Positions 1-12,105 of a stretch of DNA of 64,000 bases are shown here, piece by piece. The stretch is from Mesodorylaimus sp. YZB2_4. Lineage: Eukaryota > Nematoda > Enoplea > Dorylaimida > Dorylaimidae. The notes under the pieces were generated by a model. The model did no database searches. It saw only the letters and a program-made list of their open reading frames with translations, and was not told the origin of the DNA. Location: contig JASANH010000411.1 of assembly GCA_030248295.1 (NCBI GenBank), positions 1 through 64,000 of the forward strand, given 5' to 3'. Numbering within the stretch: the stretch's first letter is position 1; every line of letters begins with the position of its first letter. A program made the translations under genes and the position numbers.

Positions 1-742
1 TTCCGAGTGCGCATTTATGTGCTTCGGCAAGAGTAAAATAGAAATAGAAAATAGATTCCCATGCGTTATCATTTTTGAACTGTCTTTTTATTGAAAGTAC
101 AGTATATGAAGGCGAAGTTTTAGAGTTTTGGAACATTGTTGAGAGCGACGAAAAGGTAGATGAAAACCTGCGGCCTAGTGTCGGTTCGCCGTCATGTGCG
201 TATGCTTTCGTTATCACTGCATTCGCTCGATCACGCTTACTTGATGTCGTAAATTACGCATCGCGTTCAGCTGCGAGTAAATTATGAGTAAATACTTCAC
301 ATTTTATCTGACGATTTTCTCATATAAAAACCGACGCTGAATGAGCCCCTTTTCTACGTCATGCCGCATGTTTGTACGCCCGTTGATGCCACCGCACAGA
401 CGGGATTTCTGGCGGTAATATCACATTGCCATGTGTGCCACATTTGTTGCGACATGTTATAGGCAGAGTAGGCGTCAATTTTTAGGCATGACAAGAATAA
501 GTTTGTGATCTAATGGGCTTTTAAGTTCGTGTGAAGTGTCGACCTGCAAAAAAGGAACTTCCATTCTGAAAAAGTTTACAATACATTGACTCCACGTTTC
601 ACAACTTAATTTTCCAAAGACAGAAGCGCTCTGCATCGCTAATAAATACAAGGGACTAACTGATCAAAATCATCCATACTCGGCACATAGAATCAAGAAC
701 CGACCTGCGCAAATACAAAAGCACAGCCAAAAAAACAGGTGC
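1..742. other. no gene recognised
   Basis: AT-rich sequence without a convincing coding stretch. Short open frames are present but show no domain, no splice-site support and no resemblance to a known family. It lies downstream of the minus-strand coiled-coil remnant and may include its 3' flank. Confidence 0.5.
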
Positions 743-1324
743 CTAATGATTGCTGTGAGCAGTGATCTCTTCGATATCCCAGTCCTCAATCCCATTTGTC
801 ATATCTTGATCCGAAATCTCCGCCATATCAGCAGCTGATGTAGCATCCAAAGTCTGGCCATAGCCTCGTTCTTTCCCGATTCCGCGCATTCGTCTTTCAA
901 ATTGCAGGATTTCGACCTGCGAACGCAAATATCGATTTTTCCCTTCCAATGAAAAAATAGTTTCTTCCAGATCACGAACTTTGGCGTTGGTGTTTAGTTT
1001 ATGAACCTGGAATGTGGCCATCAAGATATCGCTCTTTGCTTGCAGCTTTTCATTTCCAACTTGGTTCGTTGCTCTTTCTCCTTTTCACTATTGCCAGTTT
1101 TCAAAATGGCCAGCTCTTGGAGTGTTGACCAATGTTTGACGCAGACGACCTAATTTTTCTTCTAAAACTTGCAAATTAACCTGACTCTGTTTATCAATAG
1201 TTTCTTGAGCGGTCATTAGGACAATTTTGTTGTCTCCGAAGGCTCTTATATTCTTCGAATGATCCAATGAATGGTTCGCCCCAAGGCAGCCCAAAACGTA
1301 GTTTTTCATCGAATGATATAACAA
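743..1324 (-). pseudogene. coiled-coil protein gene fragment with two compensating frame changes
   Basis: Reading leftwards, the first segment (about 1324-1120) ends in a heptad-like stretch with NLQVLEEKLGRLRQTL. The next about 25 residues (WSTLQELAILKTGNSEKEKE) are open only in the +1 frame. From about 1060 to 743 the original frame resumes with a leucine/charged coiled coil and an acidic C terminus (MTNGIEDWDIEEI). In the original frame two adjacent stop codons fall in the middle, and I find no GT-AG pair that would remove them. All three pieces look like one continuous coiled coil, so a 1-nt gain followed by a 1-nt loss (or assembly errors) is the simplest explanation. I do not recognise the family. 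The 5' end is not identified, because repeat sequence begins immediately upstream. Confidence 0.4.
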
Positions 1325-1370
1325 AAGAGTATGGGTGCAAGCGAACTCACGAGCGGCATGGACAGCTGCA

Positions 1371-1590
1371 GGTTGAAGGTGTGGAACGACAAGACAGAAA
1401 AATAAAAGCGAGGCGAGCTTTCCGGGGTCAATTCGATCCTAAATTCCAAGCCGGTCGTGCCTGCGATAACCGCAAGAATACAAAGAACTATTGCACAATT
1501 TTTCTTTCACCACTTCTGCTTCTTCTGCTCCTTCTTTCATTGCTGTTTAGCAATGGTTTCCCAAATGATGCAACAGTCACTAGACATCTC
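1371..1590 (+). repeat. dispersed repeat R1, copy 1 of a tandem pair
   Basis: This unit recurs with a 219-bp period at 1607-1809 and again, truncated, at 3251-3393. The copies share blocks such as GCGAGGCGAGCTTTCCGGGG, AATTCCAAGCCGGTCGTGCC and the tail TCACTAGACATCTC with few mismatches. The third copy shares the left edge (GTTGAAG, then GTGGAA) with this one, so that edge is probably the true element boundary. No coding capacity is evident. The identity of the family is unknown. Confidence 0.85.
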
Positions 1591-1606
1591 AAGCACATAA
1601 GACACA

Positions 1607-1809
1607 GATAAGACAGAAAAATAAAAGCGAGGCGAGCTTTCCGGGGTCAATTCGATCCTAAATTCCAAGCCGGTCGTGCCTGCAATAACCCCAAGAATAC
1701 AAAGAACTATTGCACAATTTTTCTTTCACCACTTCTGCTTCTTCTGCTCCTTTTTTCATTGCTGTTTAGCAATGGTTTCCCAAATGATTCAACAGTCACT
1801 AGACATCTC
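1607..1809 (+). repeat. dispersed repeat R1, copy 2 of the tandem pair
   Basis: Second tandem copy, offset by exactly 219 bp from the first and nearly identical through the shared tail TAGACATCTC. It starts at GATAAGACAG and lacks the left-edge GTTGAAG block seen in copies 1 and 3, so the tandem junction lies inside the unit. Confidence 0.85.
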
Positions 1810-3250
1810 TACCTTTCAGGCTTGCTGTCACAAGCACCCATGTGTCATACGTATTAGGTCCAAAAACTGTGACAGCACGAAGACGGCTACTCTTCAGGCT
1901 TTTTCTGCAGATAAAATGACGTCACGATGATTTGGCGAAACGAAAGGTTTGAAAAAGGTGAGAAAACGCCGCGGTAAACTTAGGCCTAGCCGATTTGGAC
2001 ACTTCCATTGGTGCCACGAGCTATAAACCAAAGTGCGGCGCTGGCTATCGGAACCTGTTAAAATACGTGGACCTTGTACAACAGTGTTCGCCATGGGGAC
2101 GAAGCCCGACCTTATTTGTCCCTTCTCGGCTATTACGCTAATCGAAGTCTGGGGCTTGCTATCATCAATTTGATAAGAGCAAACCCCAAATGTGGCCTAC
2201 GAGGCGCGGGATGTAGGTTGACACCGTTGCAGTCCACAGGAGACGTCACGTTGTCGTCGTATCGTGACGGTGCGCAGAGAAGAGCAACATCACACGTGTA
2301 CAAGTCTGTTATGAGACAAATGGTTAGCCCAGCTGCTGTGCTCTAACCAAATGCAGAGCAAAACTTTCGTGGTTATTGCTGTGGGTGTGTCTCCTAGAGG
2401 GAATTTTTGCACGATCAATGCCCATGGTAAACATTGCTCACTCCTAAAATTTTGTTTATTTTTGTTAATTTATTGAGTTATGGACGAGGAAAACTGTGGG
2501 CTTAACATTTCGCGTCTGTGTGGCTGGGCTCGCCATGCATTTCTAGAATATACAGCAGTCTGTCCCGGCGTGGTTCTTCTTTTATTTTTGTGTGTTGGGC
2601 CCCAGTTGCCCCACGGGACTTCCAACCCGTTTTGCCTATAGCCTGCCAGCAGTCCTGATATGATAAGCGAGGCGGAGGCGCGAGGCGCCCAGCTCTCACA
2701 GCAGCTTCCCTCTGCGTGTCTCCACTGGGAGCACCCCTTACAAGAGGGCATCCTGTGCCATCACGTCCCAGGATGATAGTGGGCGAGCAGGGAAGGGCCT
2801 CCCCGACTCGTGTTCGAGAACCAGTCATGGATTCTTTACTCGTTAGACGTCCGCCGCAGACGGTAGGTAACGGGTGAGTCGCCCAGAGCCAGGTGTGCAA
2901 TGCAAGCGACGGACTTGGGAAATCACCGTCGAAGGCCGGTTCCCACTCTGAGAACGGGCTCACTAAACTGTCGTTCCCAGACGGGCCAGAATTGCGGTCT
3001 TCCAGTCAGGTTGCTAGCCCAAGCAATGCGGGACATGCCATAACCAAATGAGGCACTAGGTTTTCCCGGGAGGGTTCTGGCACTATAAAGCAAAATAAGC
3101 CAAGCGGGAATGCATGCATACAGATCAGTAGCATTCAGTAAGATCTATGTGAAGTGAGCATATCAGTTACAGTGCGTGCTGATCTGCCATGAATATGCAG
3201 GTCGTGCTGCTCTGGCGTAGCCCTAGCGAGCCCTGCGTAAATGATTTCTC
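1810..3250. other. no gene; GC-rich repeat-like block at about 2480-3060
   Basis: No spliced gene is recognisable. The stretch 2480-3060 is markedly more GC-rich than its surroundings. Its reverse complement contains a motif GACTCACCCG(T/C)TACC that recurs near 40545. Both blocks have overlapping long open frames in several phases, which is expected of GC-rich repeat DNA rather than of genes. Confidence 0.4.
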
Positions 3251-3393
3251 GTTGAAGCTGTGGAATGATAAGACAGAAAAATAAAAGCGAGGCGAGCTTT
3301 CCGGGGTCAATACGATCCTAAATTCCAAGCCGGTCGTGCCTGCGATAACCGCAAGAATGCAAAGAACTATTGCACAATTTTTCTTTCACCACT
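3251..3393 (+). repeat. dispersed repeat R1, truncated third copy
   Basis: It matches copy 1 from the left-edge GTTGAAG block through TTTTTCTTTCACCACTT and then diverges into unrelated sequence. This gives one end of the element (left) and shows 3' truncation. Confidence 0.85.
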
Positions 3394-3825
3394 TTTTTTG
3401 TTTTCTGACCGCTTTATGGGCTAAAACTTAGATACAGGGCTGTGTTTTCTTGTACTTTACCTTACTGTCTGCGGTCGCGAGTCGGAATGTGCACAGCGTC
3501 TCTACTCTAGACAGTGCCCCTGAACTCTTCGCTTAACTTCTGATTCAAATTTCCCCAAAATATAAGAGTGGGCGTATGAAAAATGTAACCAGATTATCGT
3601 TGCAATATGCACGTAACTATAAATATAGTTTTGAGAACTTCTCTATGAAATAAAACTACTATAATGTTATTAAAACTCTGCACTGGAACATGCTAGGATC
3701 TATTTTTAATTTACGAGATCATGGATCTGAAAATGCGTGACTTCAGCTCTCGCTGTCCTGTTTTGAATTTACCGCCTTTTGAAAACGTTTGCTTGCGTGG
3801 CTGCTAGCCGGCGCTAAAAATTCAC
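3394..3825. other. 5' flank of FLAD1
   Basis: AT-rich intergenic DNA between repeat R1 and the FLAD1 start codon. I see no clear TATA box or splice acceptor close to the ATG. The promoter presumably lies here. Confidence 0.4.
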
Positions 3826-6800
3826 ATGACGATGGCCGCGATGGCGACATCCTCCGCTAGACTCGAAAAACTCACTCAAAATGCTGGTTTGATTCTACAT
3901 TTGCCGCGTCCGGAAACGATTCGGCGATGGGACTGTAAATCTTCGCATTCTCATCTCAAATTCGGGCAGCTGATGAACACCTTGTTTTCGCTAAAATCTT
4001 TCGATTTATTGCGACGTTTTACGAGATCGGCCATGAACATTCCTTCCGTTACTGCGGCCATCATTGGTAAGATATCCTACAATCAAATACCGTAATCGCT
4101 CTGTTCAATTTTGCTTGCAGTGATCGGGGACGAAATTCTGAAAGGTTACACGGTAGATACGAATTCCAATTACTTGTGCAAACGCTTGCGACAATTGGGT
4201 GTCAGAGTGGACAGAGTAAGGGCACCTGATTCCTTTGTCTTGCTGCATGCATGTAGGCGATTTTTAGATTTCGGTGATACCAGACAATGTTGATGTTATC
4301 GCCGAAGAAGTGCGCAAATGTAGCGAAAAATACACGCATGTATTAACGGCTGGTGGTATAGGGCCCACCCACGATGACATGACTTTCGAAGGTAAGGTCC
4401 TCGATCTTTGTTGGTTGGGCTAACTAATACGATAGTCTCACGGTTATGATGGGCCTGTGACTGATAAGGAAACGTCGCGAGATGGCGGCGGTTTCTTGGA
4501 GCCGTACAATCCATTTTTGAGAATATCGGTCTGATGACCAGGTGGTCAGCTGTGGTGATATAACAGCGCAAGGGGCAAATATCCGGTGGAATTTGACCCC
4601 TGTGATGAGAGATAGAGATATGTAGTTTGATAACTGATCTCTCGCAACGGCTGATCCATCAGGCAATCAGCAGGCAAGATTTTCAAGAGTGCGTTCCAGG
4701 ATTCAAGAAACATCCGCGACATGAAAGCCCTATTCCCACCTCGCGACGTTCCCTTGCGCAGTAAGATTGATTCTGATGTCAGTGCACACTTCACTCCGCG
4801 TTAAATCGTCGGCTCGACCCATGTGTGGGGCGTCAGAGATGAACCAGAAAGTGCTGTGGACCTAAAAACTTGCAGTAATGTCAAATTTGAATGCAAAAAA
4901 TGTTCTGGCTCCTATCGTGTATTCCATCGATTTTCGCTATCTTACAATTCCTTTTAGGTGTTGCTAAAGCGATGAACGATCATACAATAATCAATAAAGA
5001 CCTGTCAGCTGTGGTAGAGAAATTCTTCGGGAAACAAGAAAATGATTCTACACCCGCCATGAAATTAGCACAAGTAAATAATCTTTGCTTCATCGAAATT
5101 CAATTTTATAATTCTCGCTTTTAGATTCCTAGTAAATCAGAATTAGTTTGGGGTATGGATAAGAAACGGGGCAAACCATCATTGTACCCTGTTGTTTGCA
5201 TTTCCAACATTACCGTATTGCCTGGTGTGCCCACTTTGCTCGATCGGGCTTTCGACATGATCGAGGTGTGTTTTATCTGCTTCTCAAAGAAACTCTGTTT
5301 GTCAAGGTTCTTAAAACTTTTTAGGACCGATTTAGAAATAAACATATGAAATTTTTCAATGAAAAGTTGTACGTGACTGTGGACGAAGTATCGATTGCAA
5401 GCCTGCTGACTGAGGTGGCGAAAAAGTACGAAGGCAGAGTCAATCTTGGTTCCTATCCTGCTTTTGGCCACAGGTAGGTCACACAAATATTGTGTTGATG
5501 TGACTCCGGATAAAGTAGTTCGTCTTCGAACTTTTTGACCATCAATTTAGTTAATCCAGTCCTGTTCGTCTAGCTTTAACCTTCTGTACGAAAAGTTTGT
5601 GAAAACGCATTTTGGGAACTGAAACTGTATTTTACTAATCCGCAGCAAGGATAGCCAGTTTTGATCTATGCATTGCATCCAAGACGGGACAAAACTAATC
5701 TGACTACAGTAATCTGTTATGTGAAATACCATTATTTCTTGCGCGCGTAAATTATAGTTTCAGATATAACCCTTTTATCCTCATTTTAGTTACTATAGAG
5801 TTAAATTGACTTTGGATTCGACGGATGAATCTTCCTTGAAAGAAGCTTTGGCGGAATTACTTCAAGTTTTACCACCAGGTGCGTTTTTTATTTTCTACTG
5901 TAGTTGTAGTTATCATTTTTTGATTTTTGTCCTGCACTGTTGTTTTCAGGTCGGGTAATCGATTTTGATGAAACTCCGGAAGAACATGCTGCACAAAAAC
6001 TGGAAAAATACATGAAGCGCCTGGCATCTGAATCACCAGAATTTCATGCGAAACTTTCGGAATCGATTGAAATTATCGACGAAGCTATCAAAAAGTACAA
6101 GTAAGTGCGCTGGATGTGCAGCACGGAATGTTACACAGAGCAAGCTATGGACTATATGGGTGGAACATTAATATTGCGTTTTATTGTTGGAAGTGCAGGT
6201 TACAATGGTTTGAAGTAAAAGGAGAAAGTCCAGGCACCCTAGAAGCAGGAGCGTCATTATATTCCCCCCCCCCCCCGAACCACCACCACTCGCACACCAG
6301 CTCGACCCGCTTGTGGGTCAACCAGGTCTTTAGGTTCTAATACACCGCTTCGTTCTCTTGCGCTGGCTTTGGGTTATTTGAACACGCTCACCTGAATGGA
6401 CCAGAAGTAGGAGAATCGTGTTGCTTCCATCCTGCTTGGGCTGGTAGTTAATATAACTTGTGCTGAATATGTGCCCTGGTTTTTAACCCAATATTGAATT
6501 TCCAGGTGGCAAGAACTCAGTGTAGCATTCAATGGAGGCAAGGACTGCACCGCCTTACTGCATCTGGTTCATGCGCTCGTTTGCAAGTAAGCAGATCATC
6601 TGCGAAAAGTCGGAATTATGGCTAACATTTCGATTTCAGGCATTCTCCTGATGTTCGCGGTGATGAAAAAATTAAAGCGCTCTATCTGCGCTCAAGGCTG
6701 CCATTTGAGGAAATGGAACAATTTATTGAAGAAGGTCGCACGAGGCAAGCCTAAATATGTTTGGATTGATCAGAATCCAAACTCAGAATGCGTTTACTTT

Positions 6801-7218
6801 TTCCAGGTATAAGTTGAACCTGGCTACGTGCAGAGGAAATATTAAGGAGGCCCTTTTCGATTTCACATCGAAACATCCTGAAGTTCGCGCAGTGTTCATG
6901 GGCACGAGGGCGTCAGACCCGAATTCGCATCAATTAGACCCCTGGGCGAAAACTGACCCTGGTTGGCCCGAACTGATGCGCATTTCGCCTTTGATCAAGT
7001 GGACTTACAGCGAGACGTGGCGGTTTTTGAGGGATCTGTACGTGCCCTATTGTCAGCTGTACGATCAAGGATATACGTCGATCGGCAATAAGGACAACAC
7101 GCATAAAAATCCCAACTTGCAATTCACCGACAATCTGGGGCTTGTTAGGCATAGGCCAGCTTATATGCTGAAGGATGGGTCATTAGAGAGAGAGGGTAGG
7201 AAAGTAAATGGGCTGTGA
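3826..7218 (+). CDS. FLAD1: FAD synthase (FLAD1), MoCF-like plus PAPS-reductase-like domains
   Basis: FAD synthase adenylates FMN with ATP to make FAD, in cytosol and mitochondria. Eleven exons join in frame: 3826-4066, 4121-4215, 4268-4391, 4958-5073, 5125-5265, 5325-5473, 5790-5878, 5950-6100, 6506-6586, 6640-6744 and 6807-7218, giving 567 residues (human about 587). Residues about 75-260 form the molybdopterin-binding-like domain, with VIGDEILKG and [11 protein letters not shown]. Residues about 370-560 form the catalytic domain, with AFNGGKDC (ATP P-loop), [21 protein letters not shown] and YTSIGN. Intron 10 begins with GC. An in-frame ATG at 4033, just before the MoCF domain, could start a shorter cytosolic form. 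The basic, hydroxylated leader before it looks like a mitochondrial presequence (inference). The 3' end converges on AGL copy A. Confidence 0.96.
6745..6806 (+). other. GC-AG intron in FLAD1
   Basis: The exon ends ACGAG and the intron opens GCAAGC. It closes TTTCCAG after 62 nt. Splicing here restores the conserved join between the EEGRT and RYKLNLA segments. Without it, the frame of the upstream exon runs into unrelated sequence. The rest of the donor (AG before, AAG after) matches the strong consensus typical of functional GC donors. Confidence 0.85.
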
Positions 7219-7813
7219 ATTCGATGCGATGCATGTCCAAGCTAGAAAGATCATTTTATCGGTGGTAGGATTTACTGCCAGTTACGTTTCAGTAAAGAAA
7301 TATACTCGAGATGGGGTGGCTTTTTCCGAATGAACAGGCTTGAATTTCTGACATTTTCCCAAAGGCGACGCTGTGTAGTCCGAAAATTTTCCTGAGAACA
7401 AGGGCTTGCTGCAAAAACTAGCTAAAAGGCCGAAACGGACGTGAGAACCCGCATGTGATGATCAGGCACCAAAGCCGATAGCGAAAACGTGGTTCACAGC
7501 CCTGCAGGTTCGAAAAATAAGAATCTGGTAATGCCAGCCAAGGAGTCGGGGGTAAAATTTATAAGCTGCTGAATGAAAAATGAAATCTTGTACCTTAAAC
7601 CATTTAAAAACAATTTCAGACCACGTTTGCGACCATCATTCCCGACCAGAATTCGACAAAACCTAGCCTCCATGTCGATGATTTATACATGAGTACTATA
7701 CGCCTAAAAATTCTGTTACTCTCCAACGTCTCAGATGATCTATTTCACGGAACCACCGATTACTACAGCATCACATACAAACGACGCAGTCTTTTGCGTT
7801 TGATCTTTTTTAA
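7219..7813. other. convergent 3' intergenic region between FLAD1 and AGL copy A
   Basis: About 600 bp separating two convergent stop codons. No canonical AATAAA is evident close to either stop. Nothing else is recognised. Confidence 0.5.
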
Positions 7814-10800
7814 TCATGCGTCAGAAACTTTTTTCGGCTCGTATTTATTCAAATCTTGCATGACCTCCAGGATGCAGCCGACCGACCAGGCTTGAGCTGG
7901 ACAACTGCCTGGGCAGGTCACACCGTCCTGGAAGGAGAGATTTTCTTGAACTTAGACAAAAAATACAGACCAGAGCTCTCAAATGTCCTCACCTTATTCG
8001 TCAATTCTGGCAAGGATCGCCAAGTCGCGCTTTGGATATGGGTCAGATGGTTGGACAAAGTCTGCTGCACACTGGCGATCATCCTCTCCCACACATCGCT
8101 CTTCGAGGAACGCAACCGCCATCCGATTGCCAGTTTAGCCCGCAAGTAATAACCCATCACCCACACCCATTCCTGAAAGATTCTTGGAAATAAAGTCACA
8201 TTCAAGTACCCAAAAACCAAAACCAGGCAAACTGACCGGTCCTTGATGATAATTGAATCCCTTCGCCCTTCTGGCTTCCCCGGAGTCGTCCGAGTTGTCG
8301 TAGAAGCCGTCATAATTCCAGTCGCCCGGGTCCAACGTCCTCATCCCCAACGGACCCTTCAAACGTTCTTCGGCCAACTCCAACGCGGCCAGAGCGTTTT
8401 CTGGTTTCACCAGATCGGGAGCCTGCAAGAACACAAAATAACGAGCTGACCACGGGCTGACATCGACCCGCTTACCACTGTGAGGGCGATGGGGAAGTTG
8501 GGTCTGAACTGGTAATCCGTCCAGCGTTGCGTGGCCTTGTGCGAGTCCTTGTATATGCCCCGTTGGTTGACGTACTTGGCCTCGCTTCCGGGCTTCTGGG
8601 CCTCCGGCGAAGTGGCGTCGGGCGCATCTTTGGGGATCCAGAAATGAGTCTCGAAATTCGCCTTGATTTTGTTGAACCAGTCGGACCAGGACCAAACTAT
8701 TTCAGCGCCAGATTTTTCTAAAGGAAGCAAATCTTGGAGAAGAGTGTTTGAAATTTCAGCTGCTTTGAAGGATTGGAAAGTTGAGACTGTCTCAGATTAC
8801 TCTGCACAACTGTCCCACTACAAACCAGTCCTTGTGGGTAAACTGCTCACCGTCCTTCGCTGTCACGCCGCTATGAGGATATTTGCCAGCCGCCGACAGT
8901 TTGGCCAACCACTGCACGGCCTCGGCACTCAGTCCCACCAACTCGACTGCACTGCCATCGCGGGGTGTGGCCGGTCGTCCACGATTCCCAGCGCGATCCG
9001 AGCTGCCCATTTTGTCCATCCACGTGCCGCAATTCCATTCGTTGCCGCCAAAAACGAAGCCAGTTTCCTTGTCCACACCGACCTGCACGTGAAATCCCTC
9101 CTGCTTCATGTGCTCATCGATCTGATGCCCGGCATTGCGTTCGATAAAATCGATACCCTGGAAAGGAAAAAATATTGCACTCGGGCAGGTGTCAGCACAA
9201 AAGCATGTTTTTCAACAACTGCAGCAATCCCACCTGGAAATGTCTCTGCAGCGCTTCTTGCATCGTCGCATGCAACGGCTCGTCCTTGTCCGCCTGCCCC
9301 GCCACGGCGTCGTCGTTCGGGTAGAGTCTGCGGACAGTGTCGTTCAGCAAATTGTCCCCCGCTTCTTCCCCGGCCGCCTCGTAGAGGGACTTGATGGCGT
9401 GCAACCACCACCAGACGGCATCGCGGCAGTTGTAGCGGGCGAACGCCCCGCCACCCAGCAGATTCGGAATCAGGCCGTGGCGAAGAGTGCCTGCGAACGC
9501 CAAGATGATGAATCTGAAAACAGGGGGTCTTGGACAAACACGAATTTGAGACTTTGTCCTGGCAGTCAGACGTCACCACTGGCGAGAAGCTGAGCGCCGA
9601 GCGTCTCGCAGTTGTTTCACCATGTCAGAGCAGAGCGGACTCACCTGGCCTCGTCGAAGCGTCCCGGAACCAAGAGGACGCCGGGAAGGGCGATAAACGT
9701 GTCTCGGCCCCAGTTCCTGAACAGACCACGCGAGAAGTGGGGCAGACCAGCGGCGATCGTGACGCACGCCTGCTCCCGTTGGCCAGTCTCCCCAATCAGA
9801 CGAGTCGGCGGCAGGGGCGGCCGGATTTTGTCCGACAGTTTGGGGAGATCGGCGTTCTTGGAGAAGGCGCAGAATGCCAGCGTGTTCAAGGACAATGATC
9901 GAACGAAGAAGCTGCCTTCTTGGACGAATCTGAAAAAGAGATTTAAAGATTGGCGGGCTGGGAATCCGTGCAATCAAACGAGGGTCATGGGGTGGGATGA
10001 CTGTCTATCTGCCGAGGCGATGCTATCAGGTGCCGCTTCGGCAAGAATATCGTGCAAGTGCACGCATTTTCTTGGTCGATGGGTAAACAATGACTGTCAG
10101 TAATGAAAGGCACAAAACTGAATAGGCGGCCAGCCGAAATTTCCAACGTCCAAAGTCTGTTATGCGGGACGGATCCCGAAAATTGTCACATTCTAAGCCA
10201 CTTACTCTGGCATTTTGTGCCAGGCAGCATCTCGAAGGACATTGTAGACGCCCGTGACCAACGCGTCAAAGTAGCAGGGTCGCAGATAATCGGGTATGAG
10301 AGCGTACTTTTCTGAAATTGCGATGAGCCAGTTGCCAAGCTGAAACAAGAACCCCTTACTCGCACAAGACCAAGGATCTTTCTGAAAGGTCATGAAGTCG
10401 GGGCTTACATCTCGGGTGCCAGCATGATGGAGCAACCGCCTGCCGATGTACTCGACCAGCCAATTGCCCATGCGAATGTTGCCGCATATGGGATGGCCCA
10501 GATCGTTCTTCAGGCGGATATCGGTCAAGTAGACTGCCAGGCCTGAAAGAAGCACAGGTGGATGAGTACTGAAGTTGGTCGGCAAGCTATGCCACAGCCT
10601 GCTCAGAGCAGAAAGGGCCTTCCCCTCACCTTGCAACCCGCAGTAAACGAATGAACCGAAGCCGGGAATATTGTAGGCGCCCCCGCCCAGTCCGTCGTCC
10701 TCCTCTTCCTCGTGGCAACGGAAGAGGGCGATGTTCATGTCCTGCAGGCTCATGCGACCAGCGATCGAGCGCAGATCATCGCCCTGCGACACTGATGCGT

Positions 10801-11200
10801 TCGGCGACGAGGGGGAGGGCAACTTCAAGTTGCCGCCACTCAGGGATCGCAGTCGATATCCAAACTGCATCAGGCCCTGGCGGAGATTCAAAATGGCCTG
10901 GCGAGAATCGTGGAACATGGACACTCTGGAAAAGAATGATTTTTCAGGGCAGAAATCTCAGCGCAAGCAAGAAAAGGGCTTCTATGGCATTGCCTCTGAT
11001 TGAGTAGGGGAAACACGCGGATTTGCAATTCATCGCTAGGTACTCTGTCTTGATCATTACCCAGGCCTGTGTCCAATTTGGCTAGTGCAACGCGCTCCCT
11101 GCCCTGTGGGTACTCGTGATGAACTGCAGAAAAATTGTGGTGTCGATAAACTGGACACTGTCCTCGCAATACCGGGGCGGCTTGCCACCTATGTACGTAT

Positions 11201-11256
11201 ACACAGGGCCCCTGGTGTGTGGCGATAAACACAGGGCCCCTGGTGTGTGGCGATAA
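11201..11256 (-). repeat. 28-bp perfect tandem duplication in AGL copy A intron 14
   Basis: The unit ACACAGGGCCCCTGGTGTGT plus GGCGATAA occurs twice back to back. The equivalent intron of copy B (about 32110-32150) has it once. It is therefore a copy-A-specific slippage event after duplication. Confidence 0.9.
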
Positions 11257-11867
11257 ATTCCGATTACCTGAGATGACACCTTACCTAATAGCAACCACAG
11301 CCCCTGGCGGGAAATTTGAAAATTCAACTTCCACTTCGCGACCACCAGTGTCGCCATTCACTTCGATCATGTCAGAGTTGATCAAGCTGTAAGAGGTCAG
11401 AGATGACGTATTGTCATCCAAGCTCATTGCCAGTGCTTACTTGACGTGCTCGCGAATGTCCAGAAAATAGTCAGGTGTCCCCAGAATGTACTTGTCAGCT
11501 CCGGGCCACTTCTTGCTGGCCTTGGGCCGACTGGTATCCTTCGGACCGTGCTGCGGGTCTCGTGGTTCGAGGACGAGACGAGCTTCCAATATCACTTCGT
11601 CCACAGTGCCTGAAACAAGGACTGCGACTGAACCGGGTGGCAAACTGTTTCCAATCACCCTGGCTATCTGGCCACCCATCTTATCACTCTTTAAATTCGG
11701 TTATGGTCAACGGTCAGACTCTATTTTCGATTAAGAGACTCAAAATGGCCACCAAGGATGATGGTGTTGTGTCCATGGTGTGGGGTTAATGCAGTCTGTG
11801 TGGTCCACAGAACTCTCCCAGAAGACTCTTGTGATGGCCGACTCTCCCATGATCGTCATGTTGTCGA

Positions 11868-12033
11868 GGCTCGACTGGCAGTCGATACTCTGCGCGGAGC
11901 CGGCAGCTGGGAGCGTCACCCGTTAGGATGACGTTCCCAGCTGCCGGCGGCCGGAGTAATACGTTCTCAGCTGCCGGCGGCCGGAGTAATACGTTCCCAG
12001 CTGCCGGAGTAATTCGGACTCAGTCGTATTATA
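11868..12033 (-). repeat. repeat family R2, copy with internal 30-bp tandem array
   Basis: It begins with GGCTCGACTGGCAGTCGATA and ends near CAGTCGTATT. From 11933 a 30-bp unit (GTTCCCAGCTGCCGGCGGCC plus GGAGTAATAC) is repeated about 2.7 times. The same family is found at 12106-12281, 13102-13244 and, in opposite orientation, at 31326-31499. It sits in intron 12 of AGL copy A. Confidence 0.8.
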
Positions 12034-12105
12034 TTGTATTTGTAGCGTGTTCTGTTTGACGAGGGAGAATGCGTGCCCTTGCTTGGAATTGTGTCCTTAT
12101 GTATA

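Noticed and set aside
2470-2963. Two overlapping minus-strand open frames of 93 and 153 codons
   Set aside because: Composition is that of a GC-rich repeat (Arg, Pro, Gly, Ser in every phase), there is no domain, and related sequence elsewhere is not in the same frame.
6260-6280. Poly-C run in FLAD1 intron 8 as a regulatory tract
   Set aside because: Similar G/C homopolymers occur at about 13725, 19520, 51420, 57577 and 62840, mostly inside repeats or introns; nothing ties this one to regulation.
8663-9394. Long plus-strand open frame of 243 codons, with others on the same strand around 9500-10100
   Set aside because: It lies antisense to AGL copy A exons 19-21, and its mirror (33947-34678, minus) is antisense to copy B. 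GC-rich coding exons open the complementary frames; no domain or start context supports it.
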